DNA from: Apostichopus japonicus
Taxonomy: Eukaryota; Echinodermata; Holothuroidea; Aspidochirotida; Stichopodidae
NCBI RefSeq assembly: GCF_037975245.1
Contig: NC_092562.1
Coordinates: 8,287,001-8,351,000, forward strand
Direction of reading: 5' to 3'
Length of the DNA: 64,000 nt
This document shows positions 47,401 to 59,200 of the stretch, piece after piece. The notes beneath the pieces were generated by a model that worked only from the letters and a program-made list of their open reading frames with translations, did not search any database and was not told the origin of the DNA. The translations under genes were made by a program, and so were the position numbers. Numbering within the stretch: the first letter of the stretch is position 1; each line of letters starts with the position of its first letter.

Positions 47401-48188
47401 TACCTGCCTTCTAAAGAGTCGTAACCCATGGAATCATTAATTATTATTATTATTATTAATTACCTGCCATGTAAAGGGTCTTAACCCATGGAATCAACAA
47501 TTACCTGCCAGCTAAACTTTACATCCTAAAAATTCAATAGCAGGTCAATTGCAATTCGATCAATTGCAGTCTTGTTTTAAACTGATACCATAAGATGATT
47601 TCGTAGATAACTTTAACTGGAAAGTAATGGATGATTCCATGGGTTACTTCAGCTGGAAAGTAATGGATGATTCCATGGGTTACTTTAGCTGCAAAGTAAT
47701 GAATGATTCCATAGATAACTTTAGCTGGAAAGTAGTGGATGATTCCATGGGTTACTTTAGCTGCAAAGTAATGAATGATTCCATAGATAACTTTAGCTGG
47801 AGAGCAATGGATGGTTACATGGGTTACTTTAGCTGGAAAGTAATGAATGATTCCATGGGTTACTTTAGCTGGAAAGTAGTGGATGGTTCCATGGGTTACT
47901 TTAGCTGCAAAGTAATGGATGATTCCATGGGTTACTTTAGCTGCAAAGTAAGAGATGATTCCATGGGTTACTTTAGCTGGGAAGTAATGAATGATTCCAT
48001 GGTTACTTTAGCTGGAAAGTAATTGATGATTCCATGGGTTGCGTCACTTTGGTTTAATTGTTATAAATTATAGCAACGCAAAAAGCTATGTTTAACTCAA
48101 AATCTTTAATAATGAACTGACCTGCATGTATCATGAAAGCAGACACCGCTGCAAAGATGGCAATGTACATCAAATGTGACACGTTCAT
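43286..48188 (-). CDS. Secreted cysteine-rich peptide precursor (5 coding exons), unknown family
   Basis: Minus-strand model: exons 48188-48122, 45492-45442, 44823-44791, 44522-44475 and 43452-43286, total 366 bp, 121 residues plus stop. Every internal junction is phase 1, and every acceptor has a pyrimidine tract. Residues 1-22 form a signal peptide; the middle (about 23-67) is a propeptide with KR and KK sites; the last 54 residues hold eight cysteines spaced C-x4-C-x6-C-x3-C-x8-C-x3-C-x6-C-x3-C. The gene layout (signal exon, small symmetric exons, one cysteine-rich terminal exon) is that of secreted peptides or hormones. I do not recognise the cysteine pattern; paired CX3C motifs would suit a helical-hairpin fold. 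It could be a signalling, immune or defence peptide, and the sequence alone does not decide. Confidence 0.7.
43960..44180. repeat. Diverged short tandem duplication in intron 4
   Basis: Two similar segments about 110 bp apart, each with 'gttgaaatgaYga', 'gcgtaatttatc' and 'ttgca.a.tgttga'. Low-grade repeat. Confidence 0.5.
44475..44522 (-). CDS. Propeptide exon 4
   Basis: 48 bp, phase 1-1, acceptor 'tgtcttgcag', donor 'gtaagt'. It encodes SPLYTVRSSSAPIIV plus partial codons. Confidence 0.6.
44791..44823 (-). CDS. Propeptide exon 3 (33 bp)
   Basis: Phase 1-1, acceptor 'accctttcag', donor 'gtaagc'. It encodes FWIDKKASYD plus partial codons. Very short, supported by its two splice sites and phase agreement. 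Confidence 0.55.
45442..45492 (-). CDS. Propeptide exon 2
   Basis: 51 bp, phase 1-1, acceptor 'tttttcttacag', donor 'gtaagt'. It encodes SSLSYNTIDDTIPYKR plus partial codons. The KR near the end could be a prohormone convertase site. Confidence 0.6.
46284..47515. repeat. Minisatellite 1, about 55-60 bp x ~21, in intron 1 of the peptide gene
   Basis: Units read approximately: 'attattattaattacctgcc', then 'atctaaagagtcgtaaccca', then 'tggaatcatcaa'. Unit length varies through the ATT run, which expands to (ATT)15 at about 47352-47396. The core gtaacccatggaatcatc is the reverse complement of the core in the adjacent minisatellite 2. Confidence 0.92.
47611..48040. repeat. Minisatellite 2, 36 bp x ~12, inverted core
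   Basis: Each unit is 'ctggaaagtaatggatgatt' followed by 'ccatgggttactttag'. The 36-bp period keeps a repeating open frame (DDSMGYFSWKVM-like) that I take as an artefact. Each unit junction can pair (ttacttt...aaagtaa) around ctgg/ctgc, and ccatgg is palindromic. It lies within 70 bp of the signal-peptide exon. Confidence 0.92.
48122..48188 (-). CDS. Signal-peptide exon of cysteine-rich peptide gene
   Basis: 67 bp, starting at ATG and ending in phase 1 at donor 'gtcagt'. It encodes MNVSHLMYIAIFAAVSAFMI then HA, a hydrophobic signal peptide with an A-x-A-like end. A very strong acceptor (a long T/C tract ending 'cttatccag') abuts the ATG, so an upstream non-coding exon is expected. Confidence 0.75.
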
Positions 48189-49803
48189 CTGGATAAGGGA
48201 GAAAGAAAAAACATTGCTCTAAATATTCTTAATAAATCATATTCATCTTTCATCCTTTCGATGCTTTTCCCATCCAAGAATGTCGTTTATATCTCATTTG
48301 TCCATACAACTCTCTTGTTACATTGTCGCATTGTCGTGTACGTTTGTAATAACAAAGAACTACATGAATAAATGGAAACGCAAGGAAACCAGTAAATACC
48401 ATTTCCACCGCATCACTTCTAAATTTACATTTCTTGAAGGTGCAATGATTGATAAGGGAGCCTGGAGAACTACAAGTGGCAACGCATAGCTCAGCGCAAA
48501 ACGTACAGTAAGCCCCCCGCCCCCCCCCCCCCCCTATGTCCTATTCAACTAACGTTCCAAGATTTAATCTGAGCCAACACGTTGTAAGTGAAACTGCTCA
48601 ACGCATCTTTGAATCAAGCGCATAGTTTTCTTGTGGTCTGTAAAAACAGGTATTTTCACAGATGGGCTACACACAGACGCATTATCGATGCATCAGAAAT
48701 GAAGCGAAAACTATGCCATATTCTAGACCGTGTATGGTATGTATTGTCTATTAATACTACTTATGACAGATTGTGAGTGTAATTTAGGAGCATGGGAGAG
48801 TACAAGCAGCAATGTCTATTTGGAAACTCATGACGATGTAAGGAGAAGCGATGTTCATTGTACTCCGCCCTCACTTATTTGATCACATCATGAAGTTGGT
48901 TCTACGTTTCTTCGCACAACATGTCATTGAAGTAGTACTTGTAATTGTGGGGATTTTGTTCATTGGATGTTTTCACACAGGCTACATGAATTTCCATCTA
49001 TAAACACAATGTGTCCTCCGTTTGCTATCAAATTGAAGTTGCTTTTAATTAGATAATGTCTGTCAATAAATAACGCTACAGCAATTTAAACATTATAATT
49101 GCTGGTTTAGTGGGACAAATTCCTATCAGTGAACATATATTAATTGATCACAAACAACAAAAACCTCACTTTTATCTTTAAAATGCTATGACGTTAAACA
49201 TGTGACGCCCAATAGTAACCATGTTAACTATCGACCTGCATTTTTTTTTAATTGTTGGCACTAAACTGCCGCACATAATCGCTTGTATGGAAAAGCGATT
49301 GATTTTAAATAAGGGCATGGTCCTCTTTATAATAACATTTAAATGGTGGTTAAGTACTTTCTATTGACAGTGGTATCAGCTACAACGTTACCAATTGCAA
49401 AAACTACACGTTAAACTATCCTTTAGCTTTGGTTATTGCATAATCTTTTCACTTACACACTTCTGCCAAAGTCAGGAACAAATGTTAAATGGGAAAGTAC
49501 AAAAAGGAAGACAGACAAATGGTTTACTTTGTCGTAGCTTTAGCCATTCGTATAACACAATGCATTGTCTTTAGAAAAGTGATAGAACAGAAATCTTTAT
49601 AACTTTCAACTTATCCTATAAAAACTAAAAACACCGTGACACAGTTCTTTTCGTATTTTTATTTATTGTTTTGTTAGCAAAAAACTAAATGCAGTTACAA
49701 ATAATAAATTCATTCTCCAGGGAAACACAGATTGAGGTATGGTGTCGATAAATTCTATAGCTTGCGGCAGAAAATGAGGTTAAAACGCCCACCCGGAACT
49801 GCG
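48189..49803. other. Nothing firm
   Basis: Contains a C-run at about 48514-48534. Short open frames have no recognisable domain. It would be intron of the peptide gene if the 5' exon near 56.1 kb is right. Confidence 0.45.
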
Positions 49804-49837
49804 GCTATATTATATATATATTTATATACATAAATAC

Positions 49838-49890
<53 letters not shown>

Positions 49891-49910
49891 TATAAAGATA
49901 TATATATCCA
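49804..49910. repeat. (TA)n microsatellite
   Basis: About 100 bp of TA-rich dinucleotide repeat with interruptions. Confidence 0.95.
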
Positions 49911-50474
49911 CTTCACAATGATGACCAGTAATTCCACTGGTGTGAATGGCGTTTTAATGGCTTTGTGTTACTGTCAACGAGAGCGTATTACTCTAATGTT
50001 ATGATTGTACCGAGTGCACCCTGGTGCTTTTGAATCTGACGATGTACACAACATTAACACCTTTTATAGACAAGCGAAATCGTATAATTATGAAATAAAT
50101 TTTGTTCTGATGTGTTCACCTTTATGAATTTATTATATTGAGGGAACAACATTCGTCATTCCATAATCGTGGCAAGAAAGAATACATCTTTCCGCTTATA
50201 TTGATCATGACAGTTATGTAAATTTCTATCCTGTTTGTCTTAATGACATTGGTCGTGGAACATGGACATCAACTTCTTCCATCTAAACTTAAAGATTTAG
50301 AGTACATTATGTGTGGAAAGTGCGGGCTTCCATTCACGAAAGCTGTAGATACCTAGAAAAAAATTCATATTTTAACTTATTTATATTATGTTTCACCGAC
50401 TTATTCAATTTGTTTTCTTTAAGACCATGATGATTTGAAGTTCTTTGACAATTTCTATTTGTGTAAAAGCAAGT

Positions 50475-50560
50475 GGGCTGACGTTTCGATCCTAGCGTGA
50501 CCTTCTCCAGAGGCTGAAGATCCTGCTAGGATCGAAACTTCAGGCCTACTTACTTTCATA
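50475..50560. repeat. Inverted repeat with hammerhead-like core
   Basis: 'gctgacgtttcgatcctagc' (about 50477-50496) is mirrored by 'gctaggatcgaaacttcagg' (about 50526-50545), with one mismatch in the core. The right arm reads CTGAAGATCC then TGCTAGGATCGAAAC, which resembles the CUGANGA...GAAA layout of hammerhead ribozymes found in some retroelements, but stem II would have a mismatched closing pair. Confidence 0.55.
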
Positions 50561-51410
50561 CATTTTCTTACGCAGGCTCTTTAATGGATATTAAGCAGTT
50601 TGCTTGCAGCTTCTTTTTTTTCAATTTCTATTGAAAGGAATTTTACTTCTGCAGGTATTAGAAAAGTAAAAAGAATAATCCAACAAAGCAAGTGTCCCCA
50701 CTTGTGTTATTCTATTGAACATGTTGGACTACAGATAATGTTAAATAATATTTTTTTGGTTTTTTGTGAAAATGGACAGCGACATCGTTTGATGAAAGTT
50801 TGGTTAGAAAAGTTTCTATTGAGAGTAGTGCAGCTCTCATTTAGTATGATTTTTTTTTAATATTAACAAAATGATCAGCTACCAGCCAGTAAGCAGACAT
50901 GGTGTAATTAATTAAGTGAAGTTTAATTTCGTGACTTGTTTTGTCCCTCCGTATGCAGTGAAAGATGATCAAGTACGATATGTCAAATGGTCCTTATTAC
51001 ATATTATCAATGTCCGTTTTACACATCTAGTTGGGTGCTCATGTGTCGAGACTAGATCGAAGCCAGCTGAAGAACACAAGACACAACATGAAATTTGTTA
51101 AGCTTGACAAATATTACATTTACAGTTTTTAGCAAGACAAGTTCAAGCGATGAAGTCTTTCATTAGTAATTTATTGAAGTAAGACAATAGAAACATGCAG
51201 CACTATATATAGCAAGTGTTTCTTTGGTATTTTGTTCTTCTCATAAAAATGATAATTTGACTTCATGCAATTACAATTTTTTTATCATACAGTCATAGGA
51301 ATTTTAATAATCTGTTTTAGCGCTTAACTCAGTGTCATCACCATTATTCTAACAAGTTAAGGAAAGAACGTTTCTTGTATGTAACACCGCTTAAGCGATT
51401 CCTTAACATA
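50561..51410. other. Nothing recognised
   Basis: No gene or repeat array. Short frames at 50600-50860 and 50916-51101 have no recognisable domain. Confidence 0.5.
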
Positions 51411-52566
51411 CCTTAATACGGTGATCGGACATTTCCGTATCATATACTATTAAACGGTGATTGGACATGTCCTTACGATAAGATTATACTCTGATCGGAT
51501 ATTTCCTTGCCATGAGAATAACCGGTGATCGGACGTTTCCTGAATATTAGAGATAACCGTGATCGGATAATTCCTGATCCTAAAATTATACGGTGATCGG
51601 ACATTATTTACCATAAGATTACACGTTGATTGGATTTTCCTTACCATAAGAGTAAACAGTGATCGGATATTTACTTATCATGAAATTATTTGGTGATCGG
51701 ACATTGCCTTACCATATGATTTATACGGTGATCGGACATTTTCATATCATAAGATTATACTTACTGTGATCGTATATTTCCTTGCCGTTAGAATAACGGT
51801 GATCGGACATTACCTGAATATTAGAGAATACGGTGATCGGATGTTTCCTTATCATGAAATTATCCGGTGATCTGACATTTCCTTTCCATAAGATGATACA
51901 GTGATCGGAGATTACTTTACCCGTGCGATTATATGGTGATCGGACATTTCTTTTTTACGATTATACGGTGATAGGACATTTCCTGCAGACTATATAATTA
52001 AACGGTGATCGGAATTTCCTTACGATAAGATTATTCGGTGATCTGACGATTCCTAACCATTAGAATATACGGTAATCGGACATTTCCTTAATATTAGAGA
52101 ATACGGTGATCGGACATTTCCCTGATCATAAGATTATACCGAGATCGGACATTCTTTTATATTAGAAAATTCGTTAATCGGATAAATCCTTATCATAACA
52201 TAATACGGTGAGTGGACATTTCCTTTATATTCGAGAATACCGTGATCGGATATTTTCTTATCATAAAGTTATACGGTTATCGGACATTTTCCTGATCATA
52301 ACAATATACCGTGAGCGGACATTTCCTTAATGTAAGAAGATAAAGTGATCGGATATTTCCTTATCATGAGTTTATCAGGTGAAAAGACATTTCCTTGTCA
52401 TAAGATTATGCGATGATCGGACATTTCCTTGTGTAACATTATACGGTGATCGGACATTTCCTGACCATAAGAGAATACTGTGATAGGACATTTACTGACT
52501 ATGAGATTATACGGTGAGCGGACATTTCCTTAATATAAGAATATACGGTGATCGGACATTTGCTTG
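51411..52566. repeat. Minisatellite 3, about 38-41 bp x ~29
   Basis: Units are built on 'acggtgatcggacatttcct' followed by 'taccataagattat', with substitutions and 1-3 bp length changes. No long open frame survives. Confidence 0.92.
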
Positions 52567-53155
52567 TAATGGTAAAATTTTCAAATGTTTCTAATACAAT
52601 GGCATGTTATTTCATAAGAAAGAAGCAACTTGGGTCTGCAATGAAGTTACATAAATGAGTGCATCGCGTACCATGTGATATGATCTGGGAAGGTTTTAGA
52701 AGACATAATCACTTATATAATCATGTATATCCGTACAGAGGTTACAGTGAGGAGATCTACAAACAGACCAAACCACTTAGCTTACCAAATACTTTGCCTG
52801 TAACAATTTGGTGCAATCGAAGGTAAAGAATGTAACGGGAAAATATTCATTTCCACAATAAAAATGTTCGGACCGTTTAAAAATGTGATGTTATTAGATT
52901 AGAAAAATGTTACACCTCTAATAATCTGAGTAAGATAGTTTTAATCAGCTCATCATAATAAAGAAGTTCTACGTACAACAAATTTTATAGTTATTTTTTT
53001 CCTTTCTAAACGTTTGACGTTTAAGCTGACTTTCAACGTTGCAATAACGCAAATTTGCTGTCATATACGAACGGATGAGTTTTCCATCAAGCTCTCTTTC
53101 TAACTGCTTGGAAGGTGTATTGTAAGAGCAGAGCAAATAAAAAACACAACAACAA
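52567..53155. other. Nothing recognised
   Basis: Spacer between minisatellites 3 and 4. Confidence 0.5.
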
Positions 53156-53160
53156 CAAAA

Positions 53161-53395
53161 ACGAGACTGGTATGTATTAGTATCAACAGACCGAGACTTG
53201 TATGTATCAGTATCAACAGTCCGAGACTGGTATGTATTAGCATTAACAGACCGAGACGTGTGTGTATAAGTCGCAACAGACCGAGACTGGTATGTGTTAG
53301 TCGCAACAGACCGAACCTTGATATGTATTAGTATCGACTCACCGAGACTTGTATGTATTAGTATCATCAGACTGACACTTGTTACGTTTTAGAAT
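53161..53395. repeat. Minisatellite 4, 30 bp x ~8
   Basis: Starts at 53162, 53192, 53222, 53252, 53282, 53312 and 53343. Unit: 'cgagactggtatgtattagt' followed by 'atcaacagac'. It merges into minisatellite 5. Confidence 0.9.
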
Positions 53396-54340
53396 GGTTA
53401 CATCAATCCTTGATATATGACAGTATCGACAGACCACGCTTTGTTATATATCAGTGTGGACAGACATAACCTTGTTATATTTTAGTATGGTTATATCCAC
53501 CATTGTTATATATCAGTGTGGACAGACATAACCTTGTTATATTTTTGGTATGGTAATATCCACCTTTGTTATATATCAGTGTGGAAAGAGGGAGCCTTGT
53601 TATATTTTAGTATGGTTATCCAACTTTGTTATATATCAGTGTGGACAGATGGAACCTTGTTAAATGTTAGTATTGTCATATCCAACTCTGATAAATATCA
53701 GTGTGGGCAGATGGAGCCTTGTTATAATTTAGTATGTTCATATCCAACTTTGTTATATATCAGTTTGTACAGATGGAGCCTTGTTATATTTTAGTATGGT
53801 CATATCCAACTTGGTTAAATATCAGTTTGTACAGATGGAGCCTTGTTATAATTTAGTATGTTCATATCCAACTTTGTTATATCACTGTGGACATATTGAG
53901 CCTTGTTATATTTTAGTATGGTCATATCCAACTTGGTTAAATATCAGTGTGGACAGATGGAGCCTTGTTATAATTTAGTATGTTCATATCCAACTTTGTT
54001 ATATCACTGTGGACATATTGAGCCTTGTTATATTTTAGTATGGTCATATCCAACTTGGTTAAATATCAGTGTGGATAGATGGAGCCTTGTTATAATTTAG
54101 TATGTTCATATCCAACTTTGTTATATCACTGTGGACATATTGAGCCTTGTTATATTTTAGTATGGTCATATCCAACTTGGTTAAATATCAGTTTATACAG
54201 ATGGAGCCTTGTTATAATTTAGTATGGTCATATCCAACTTTGTTACATATCAGTTTGTACAGATGGAGCCTTGTTATAATTTAGTATGGTCATATCCAAC
54301 TTTGTTATATATCAGTGTGTACAGATGGAGCCTTAATTTA
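53396..54340. repeat. Minisatellite 5, 61-62 bp x ~15 with a 122-bp higher-order repeat
   Basis: Unit: 'gccttgttatattttagtat', 'ggtcatatccaactttgtta', 'tatatcagtgtggacagatg'. Between about 53780 and 54190 two unit variants alternate (ctttgttatatcactgtgga versus cttggttaaatatcagt), giving 122-bp copies that are almost identical. The open frames at 53781 and 53903, 122 bp apart, follow from this. Confidence 0.92.
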
Positions 54341-55460
54341 ATAAGTTATCTGAATAGCTCATACATCAGTTTTATATGTATCGTATTTTTGGCGTAAATT
54401 ATGTAACTAACCAAACCTCGTTAAGCATATCTGTACTTGATATCCCTTTCAGGCCTCTATGCGCCGATAAGCCTAATAAATTTCGAAGTGTGTCAAAATC
54501 ACTTTAGCAAGAGTATAATTGTTATTTACTTTGTGTGTAGAACAGCTGTGCAACTGAACCTTTGAAAGATAAGTAATAATACATTCAACGAGGAAACACT
54601 CAACACATTAATCTGGAAAATCAGCTACTCGATCGGTTCCATTCCATGTTCCGTTGTTTTTGTTATGCAAATGGAAACATGAGTTGAATGTAGAATTACG
54701 AGAATGTAAAATCCAACACCTCCTTTGCTCTTTGTCCAGTTAATTCTCTTGATATTTCAACTATTTGCAGTTTGTGTTAATTTATTGTCCAATATCATCT
54801 GAATTATCTAGATAATGAGCAATTAATAAACTAAAATGTGTCATAGAAAACTTAGCCTACATCTACGTGGAAACTAATTCTATATTATTTTTCAAATGTC
54901 CTATTTCCCCACATACCACACCTATATATAACAAAAACCACCCCCCCCCCCTCTCTATCTCTCTCTTCATATATCAAATGGCGAACGTTGAATAGCAATA
55001 CGTTATTAAAATCATATAATCATCGTAATTAAGTTAAGATTTGTGCTACTTTTAAGCCGATGCAAACCGCCGATATCAAAATACACTTAGTGGAATTATT
55101 TGGTAGAATCCCTTGTAATACTAATTAAGATAATGAGCCCTTCGATCAAGCAAATGTCAGAACAATTTCTGGTCACTAAATGTTACATGAAAGTTGTTGA
55201 CTACCGTTCTTACCGTTCTGTACTTTGTTTTTTATTTGTTTTAGAACACAGACAACAAACATGAAGCTATAGGTAGGATATATACTGGAATTCTGTACTA
55301 TTATGCGTAAGTTATGTGGTTTTTCTGTAAGCAATAAACAGGCTTATAGATAGGAAGGTATCCCGAAAGTTCATTAGTGTAGAACCAGTTGTTTTCTAAC
55401 ACTGACGGTTTTTTAAGCAAACTCGTATAGGTCTAATATCAGTAATGTGAAAAACTAAGG
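54341..55460. other. Nothing firm
   Basis: C-run and CT-rich stretch at about 54939-54965. No gene recognised. Confidence 0.5.
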
Positions 55461-55474
55461 TTTTGAAAGGATAC

Positions 55475-55570
55475 TGATTATTAGCTGTACACTGATACTG
55501 ATACTGATTATTAGCTGTACACTGATACTGATTATTAGCCGTGCACTGATACTGATTATTAGATGTACAC
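55475..55570. repeat. Short tandem repeat, 24-30 bp x 4
   Basis: Four copies of 'tgattattagctgtacactg' separated by 'atac' or 'atactgatac'. Confidence 0.85.
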
Positions 55571-56140
55571 AAGTGATATTTCTCATCTATGAACCTCACA
55601 TAATACATTTCGATGTCAATACTTGCACATTTACTACATAATTAGTGTAATTACACTTGTTGCAGACTCAGACGTTCAAGGGTCGTTATGTACTCAACGT
55701 TAATATTGTTTTGCAAACATACAACCTTTACCGCTTGTCGAGATTACTTTAAAAAAAAATCACTACGGTTTATTTCCTGCATGAAAAAAAAAACACTTAG
55801 TAAGATCAGTTAAACAAATTTTTACAGAAAAATTCAACTCGAAAATGATTGGGAAAAAAGAGTATTTGTTCTGGTTTCAGATATGTGATTTACCTGAGTG
55901 TCAGAAGTTTCATTATCTATCTTTCATGTCTAGATACAAATACATGCATTTTTCACGTTGTTATATTTTCAAGACTTCAGGTCATTTAAGTTATTGATAA
56001 TGAAAGGATACAAAAATACTCATTCTATAGAATACTTTCAATATTAAACTGTTTTTCTGATTATTTGTACATTTTTTCTTTGAATAAATGGTAATATATT
56101 TAATCAGCTTATATAATAAATGTTCTTAATTGATACTTAC

Positions 56141-56240
56141 CTTTCCTCCGATTTTAGTTGATCTACGCAACTCCCTCTAAGAGAACCGATAAGATGAACG
56201 CCTCTCTCCAATCGGGTCAGAGGACAGAAGCTTTTGTCGA
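56141..56240 (-). promoter_or_regulatory. Possible 5' untranslated exon of the peptide gene (donor only)
   Basis: On the minus strand a strong donor (ggaaag then gtaagtatc) ends at 56141. The strong acceptor directly before the ATG at 48188 needs an upstream non-coding exon, and this is the best donor I noticed on that strand. The exon's start and promoter are not identified, so the right boundary given is nominal. It could equally belong to nothing. Confidence 0.25.
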
Positions 56241-59200
56241 TTAAACCAACAGTATTTATCTCCTTTCTACAATTTTCTTATAACATGAACGTAAATATTT
56301 AACTCAGTTGCTCCAAAGGTGGTCTTAAAATGAAAACCGAACTCTAACGCTTGCATCTATCTTGCCAAATTTTCTGATGTGAGCGTTGTCCCGTGTGGTC
56401 TTTAAATGAGTCTATGCAATATGATCTCGTCGAATCTGAAAAGTTGAGTGGAACTTTTCAACACAAGCAAAACCTTTAAAAAAGGCAGTAAACCGTGATT
56501 TAGGTCATAGTCACGTGATTAAGAATCTACCAATAGGAACACCGACAGTGGGCGTTAGAAATATTAAGTCGGGTATTAGTTGCAAATGTGGCAGGAAGCT
56601 TGATGTCTCGGTAGAAAAAATGGCAAACAACTTAGAATAAAACAAAGTAGAAGTAACCCGACATTTAAAGCACCTGGAATAAATGATAGTGCCCAAGGGG
56701 AGCTGAGGAAAAATATTGCAGGCAAAGGGATTTCGCATGTTTAGTCAAATTTGACTAAATTTGCATTTCCATTTCGAGTGAGTAAATATTGCTGGATGTA
56801 CTTAAGGTTGTCAATGTTTGATCGTATAAAATTATCCGAAGCATTAAATGCCAACGGGAAAGGTCGAGATAGTTATCTTAGTTTTATCGTAAACACAAAG
56901 ACAAATAGAAGATAATTTTTAGCAGCTACTTATTGTTCCAGTGCCCTCACTCGATACTGACGCGGAAAGTCATTTTGTTTTATCGTTATTTCGGGATCAA
57001 TTCCTCTTGTAATTAACACAGTATAGTGGATGCCGGAGGCTAAAATGGTTACAATTACAAAACATGTATAGTTATGTGAAACAGGTTTCGGGGCGGTCGA
57101 ACGAAGATGAGAGAGCAGTTTGTTTTTCTGATATGATGGGACTACTTCAGAGAATGGAAAGTTGATGTTTTCAAAAGTATAAATGACAATTAAAATTGAC
57201 GATTAGATATGTACTCCCGCAAGCTTTAAAGTTGGATGATGCTTCAGGAGATCATCAAGAATTAAAAAGCAAAAACAAAAACAGGCTGATTCATTCAAAA
57301 TAAACATAATTACACCAGCAATTTAGGTAAACAAGTGTAGGTACACCTGGCGAATATAATGAAGACAACTCGTTAGAGTTGTTACTGCATCTGTGATAAA
57401 GTATTCATCCATATTTACAGCTATTGCAATAACAGAAACACTTGGGAAAGAAATCATTCTGGTTGTATCGCCTTCAAGCATATTTATTTAACACAAGCTT
57501 ATTGGCTATGGTGTCGTTAAAAAAATTCTCTCAATAGTAGAAACTTTCTAGATTTCCTGTGCATCGATTCACATAAAACTTTATTTAGGACGAAATGATT
57601 TTATCCTCTGTATTTTGTGTGTGTCTATTTCTGTCTTGTCGAGTAAGTTCTACAAAAAGTTTGGTGAATGATCGTATATTCAAGTGTGGTGAAGGAATGC
57701 AAAGTAATACGAGTAGTGTCTATGTTATAAGGTTACAATTCTAATGGGTTTGTAATCTGAGGTAAACTGATTGTAAACTTTAAGTAACACGTTTAATAAC
57801 AATGACAAAGGTTTACAAAAGGTAACAAACTTTACATCAAATGGTCTTAAGTTGGTAGCAAAAAAGTTAAATCCAAATGTTCTTTCGGTTTTTTGACAAG
57901 TTAACATAATGGTCACAGCACTTAGTTTAATGAAAGATTGCTTATTCTGTCACTTGTTGTTTAACAATCAAATATTATCTTTTACGTCATGTATTTAGCT
58001 CGTGCGTTGTTGTTGTTACGGGTGCAATGTTTCTGCGTGACTAAACTGACACAATCCCGACTTTCTCTTAAGTTGTGTCAACAACATGGATTTAAAAAGT
58101 ACTCTTGCAAATAAGTAAATTCTATTTAAAGTAAGGTGTGTAAAGCACCCTAACAGACTAAATTTGTCTTGTCACTTTATTTAATAAGACAAATGTTTAC
58201 ACGGCATCGACTTTAGAAGAAAGCGATAAATTTGACCAGGTGTTATTAGTGTTGCATTACTACTAAGTAAGACATATTGGTATATTGGTCACTTAATTCT
58301 TTTGAGGGAAAGCATTCGCATCATCTTCCCGTCTTCACAGTAATCAGTTTCGCGTTTGACCAGTGTGCTATTCTGATCTATACTGTCCTGTAAATGTTAT
58401 AGTTTATATATATTGCTGAGGTTTGCTGCAGTGAAAACGTCTGGCCCTAACACGTTTATCACAAATACTGTTGACACATTTTTGCAGAGAGTTAGACCTC
58501 AGGTAGCAGCAAAGGCTGACTATACTTATCTAAATCTTATCAAATAACACAAAAATATATTGCGAACAGAGAAAACACACAATCATCAACATAATTATCA
58601 ATTATTAAAGCCGCAAGGTCAGTCCTGGAGGTAATCTATAGTCGAAACAGTCAACTTATTGCGACCGCACCTTGCATATAGTTATGATTCACTAATTGTA
58701 CAATGAATGTATGGAAGGTATTGACATGTAATTTGTTTAGGTATATGTCAGTGACAACCGTCCATGAGTATAAGATCCCTTTCTATATGGTGTAAATGAT
58801 GCAAAGTATCATACTTTGTCCATGATTGACATTTGCAGGGATAAAGCAACATGCATTGACCCAGGGTTAGTCCTAACATATTTAGCCAATGGATCAGGAA
58901 GTCAGTCATGTTTTTCATGAACATTTAACTAAAGAGACAGCATTCATTTGTCATATAGTTTGTCTAATTTCGCTGGCAATTTGGTTATGTCAGTAAAGAG
59001 ACAAATTTACTGCCCATAGCTTTCACTCAAATACTTTAAGGCGTGTATCGTGAACAGTGCATCAGCTGTTTAGTCGTCATTAAATCCACTTTACGCACAT
59101 TCCATGAACAGGTCTGAAGCAATACTGATTGAATAAGTTAAAAGCAAGCTCATTGCAAGGTATAGATACACAAACAACAGGATAACTCTTACAGCTGAAT

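Noticed and set aside
53516-54100. Repeated frames with 'YFSMVISNLVKYQ' and 'LYHCGHIEPC' pieces
   Set aside because: Translation of minisatellite 5. Identical frames recur every 122 bp and stop at variable points.
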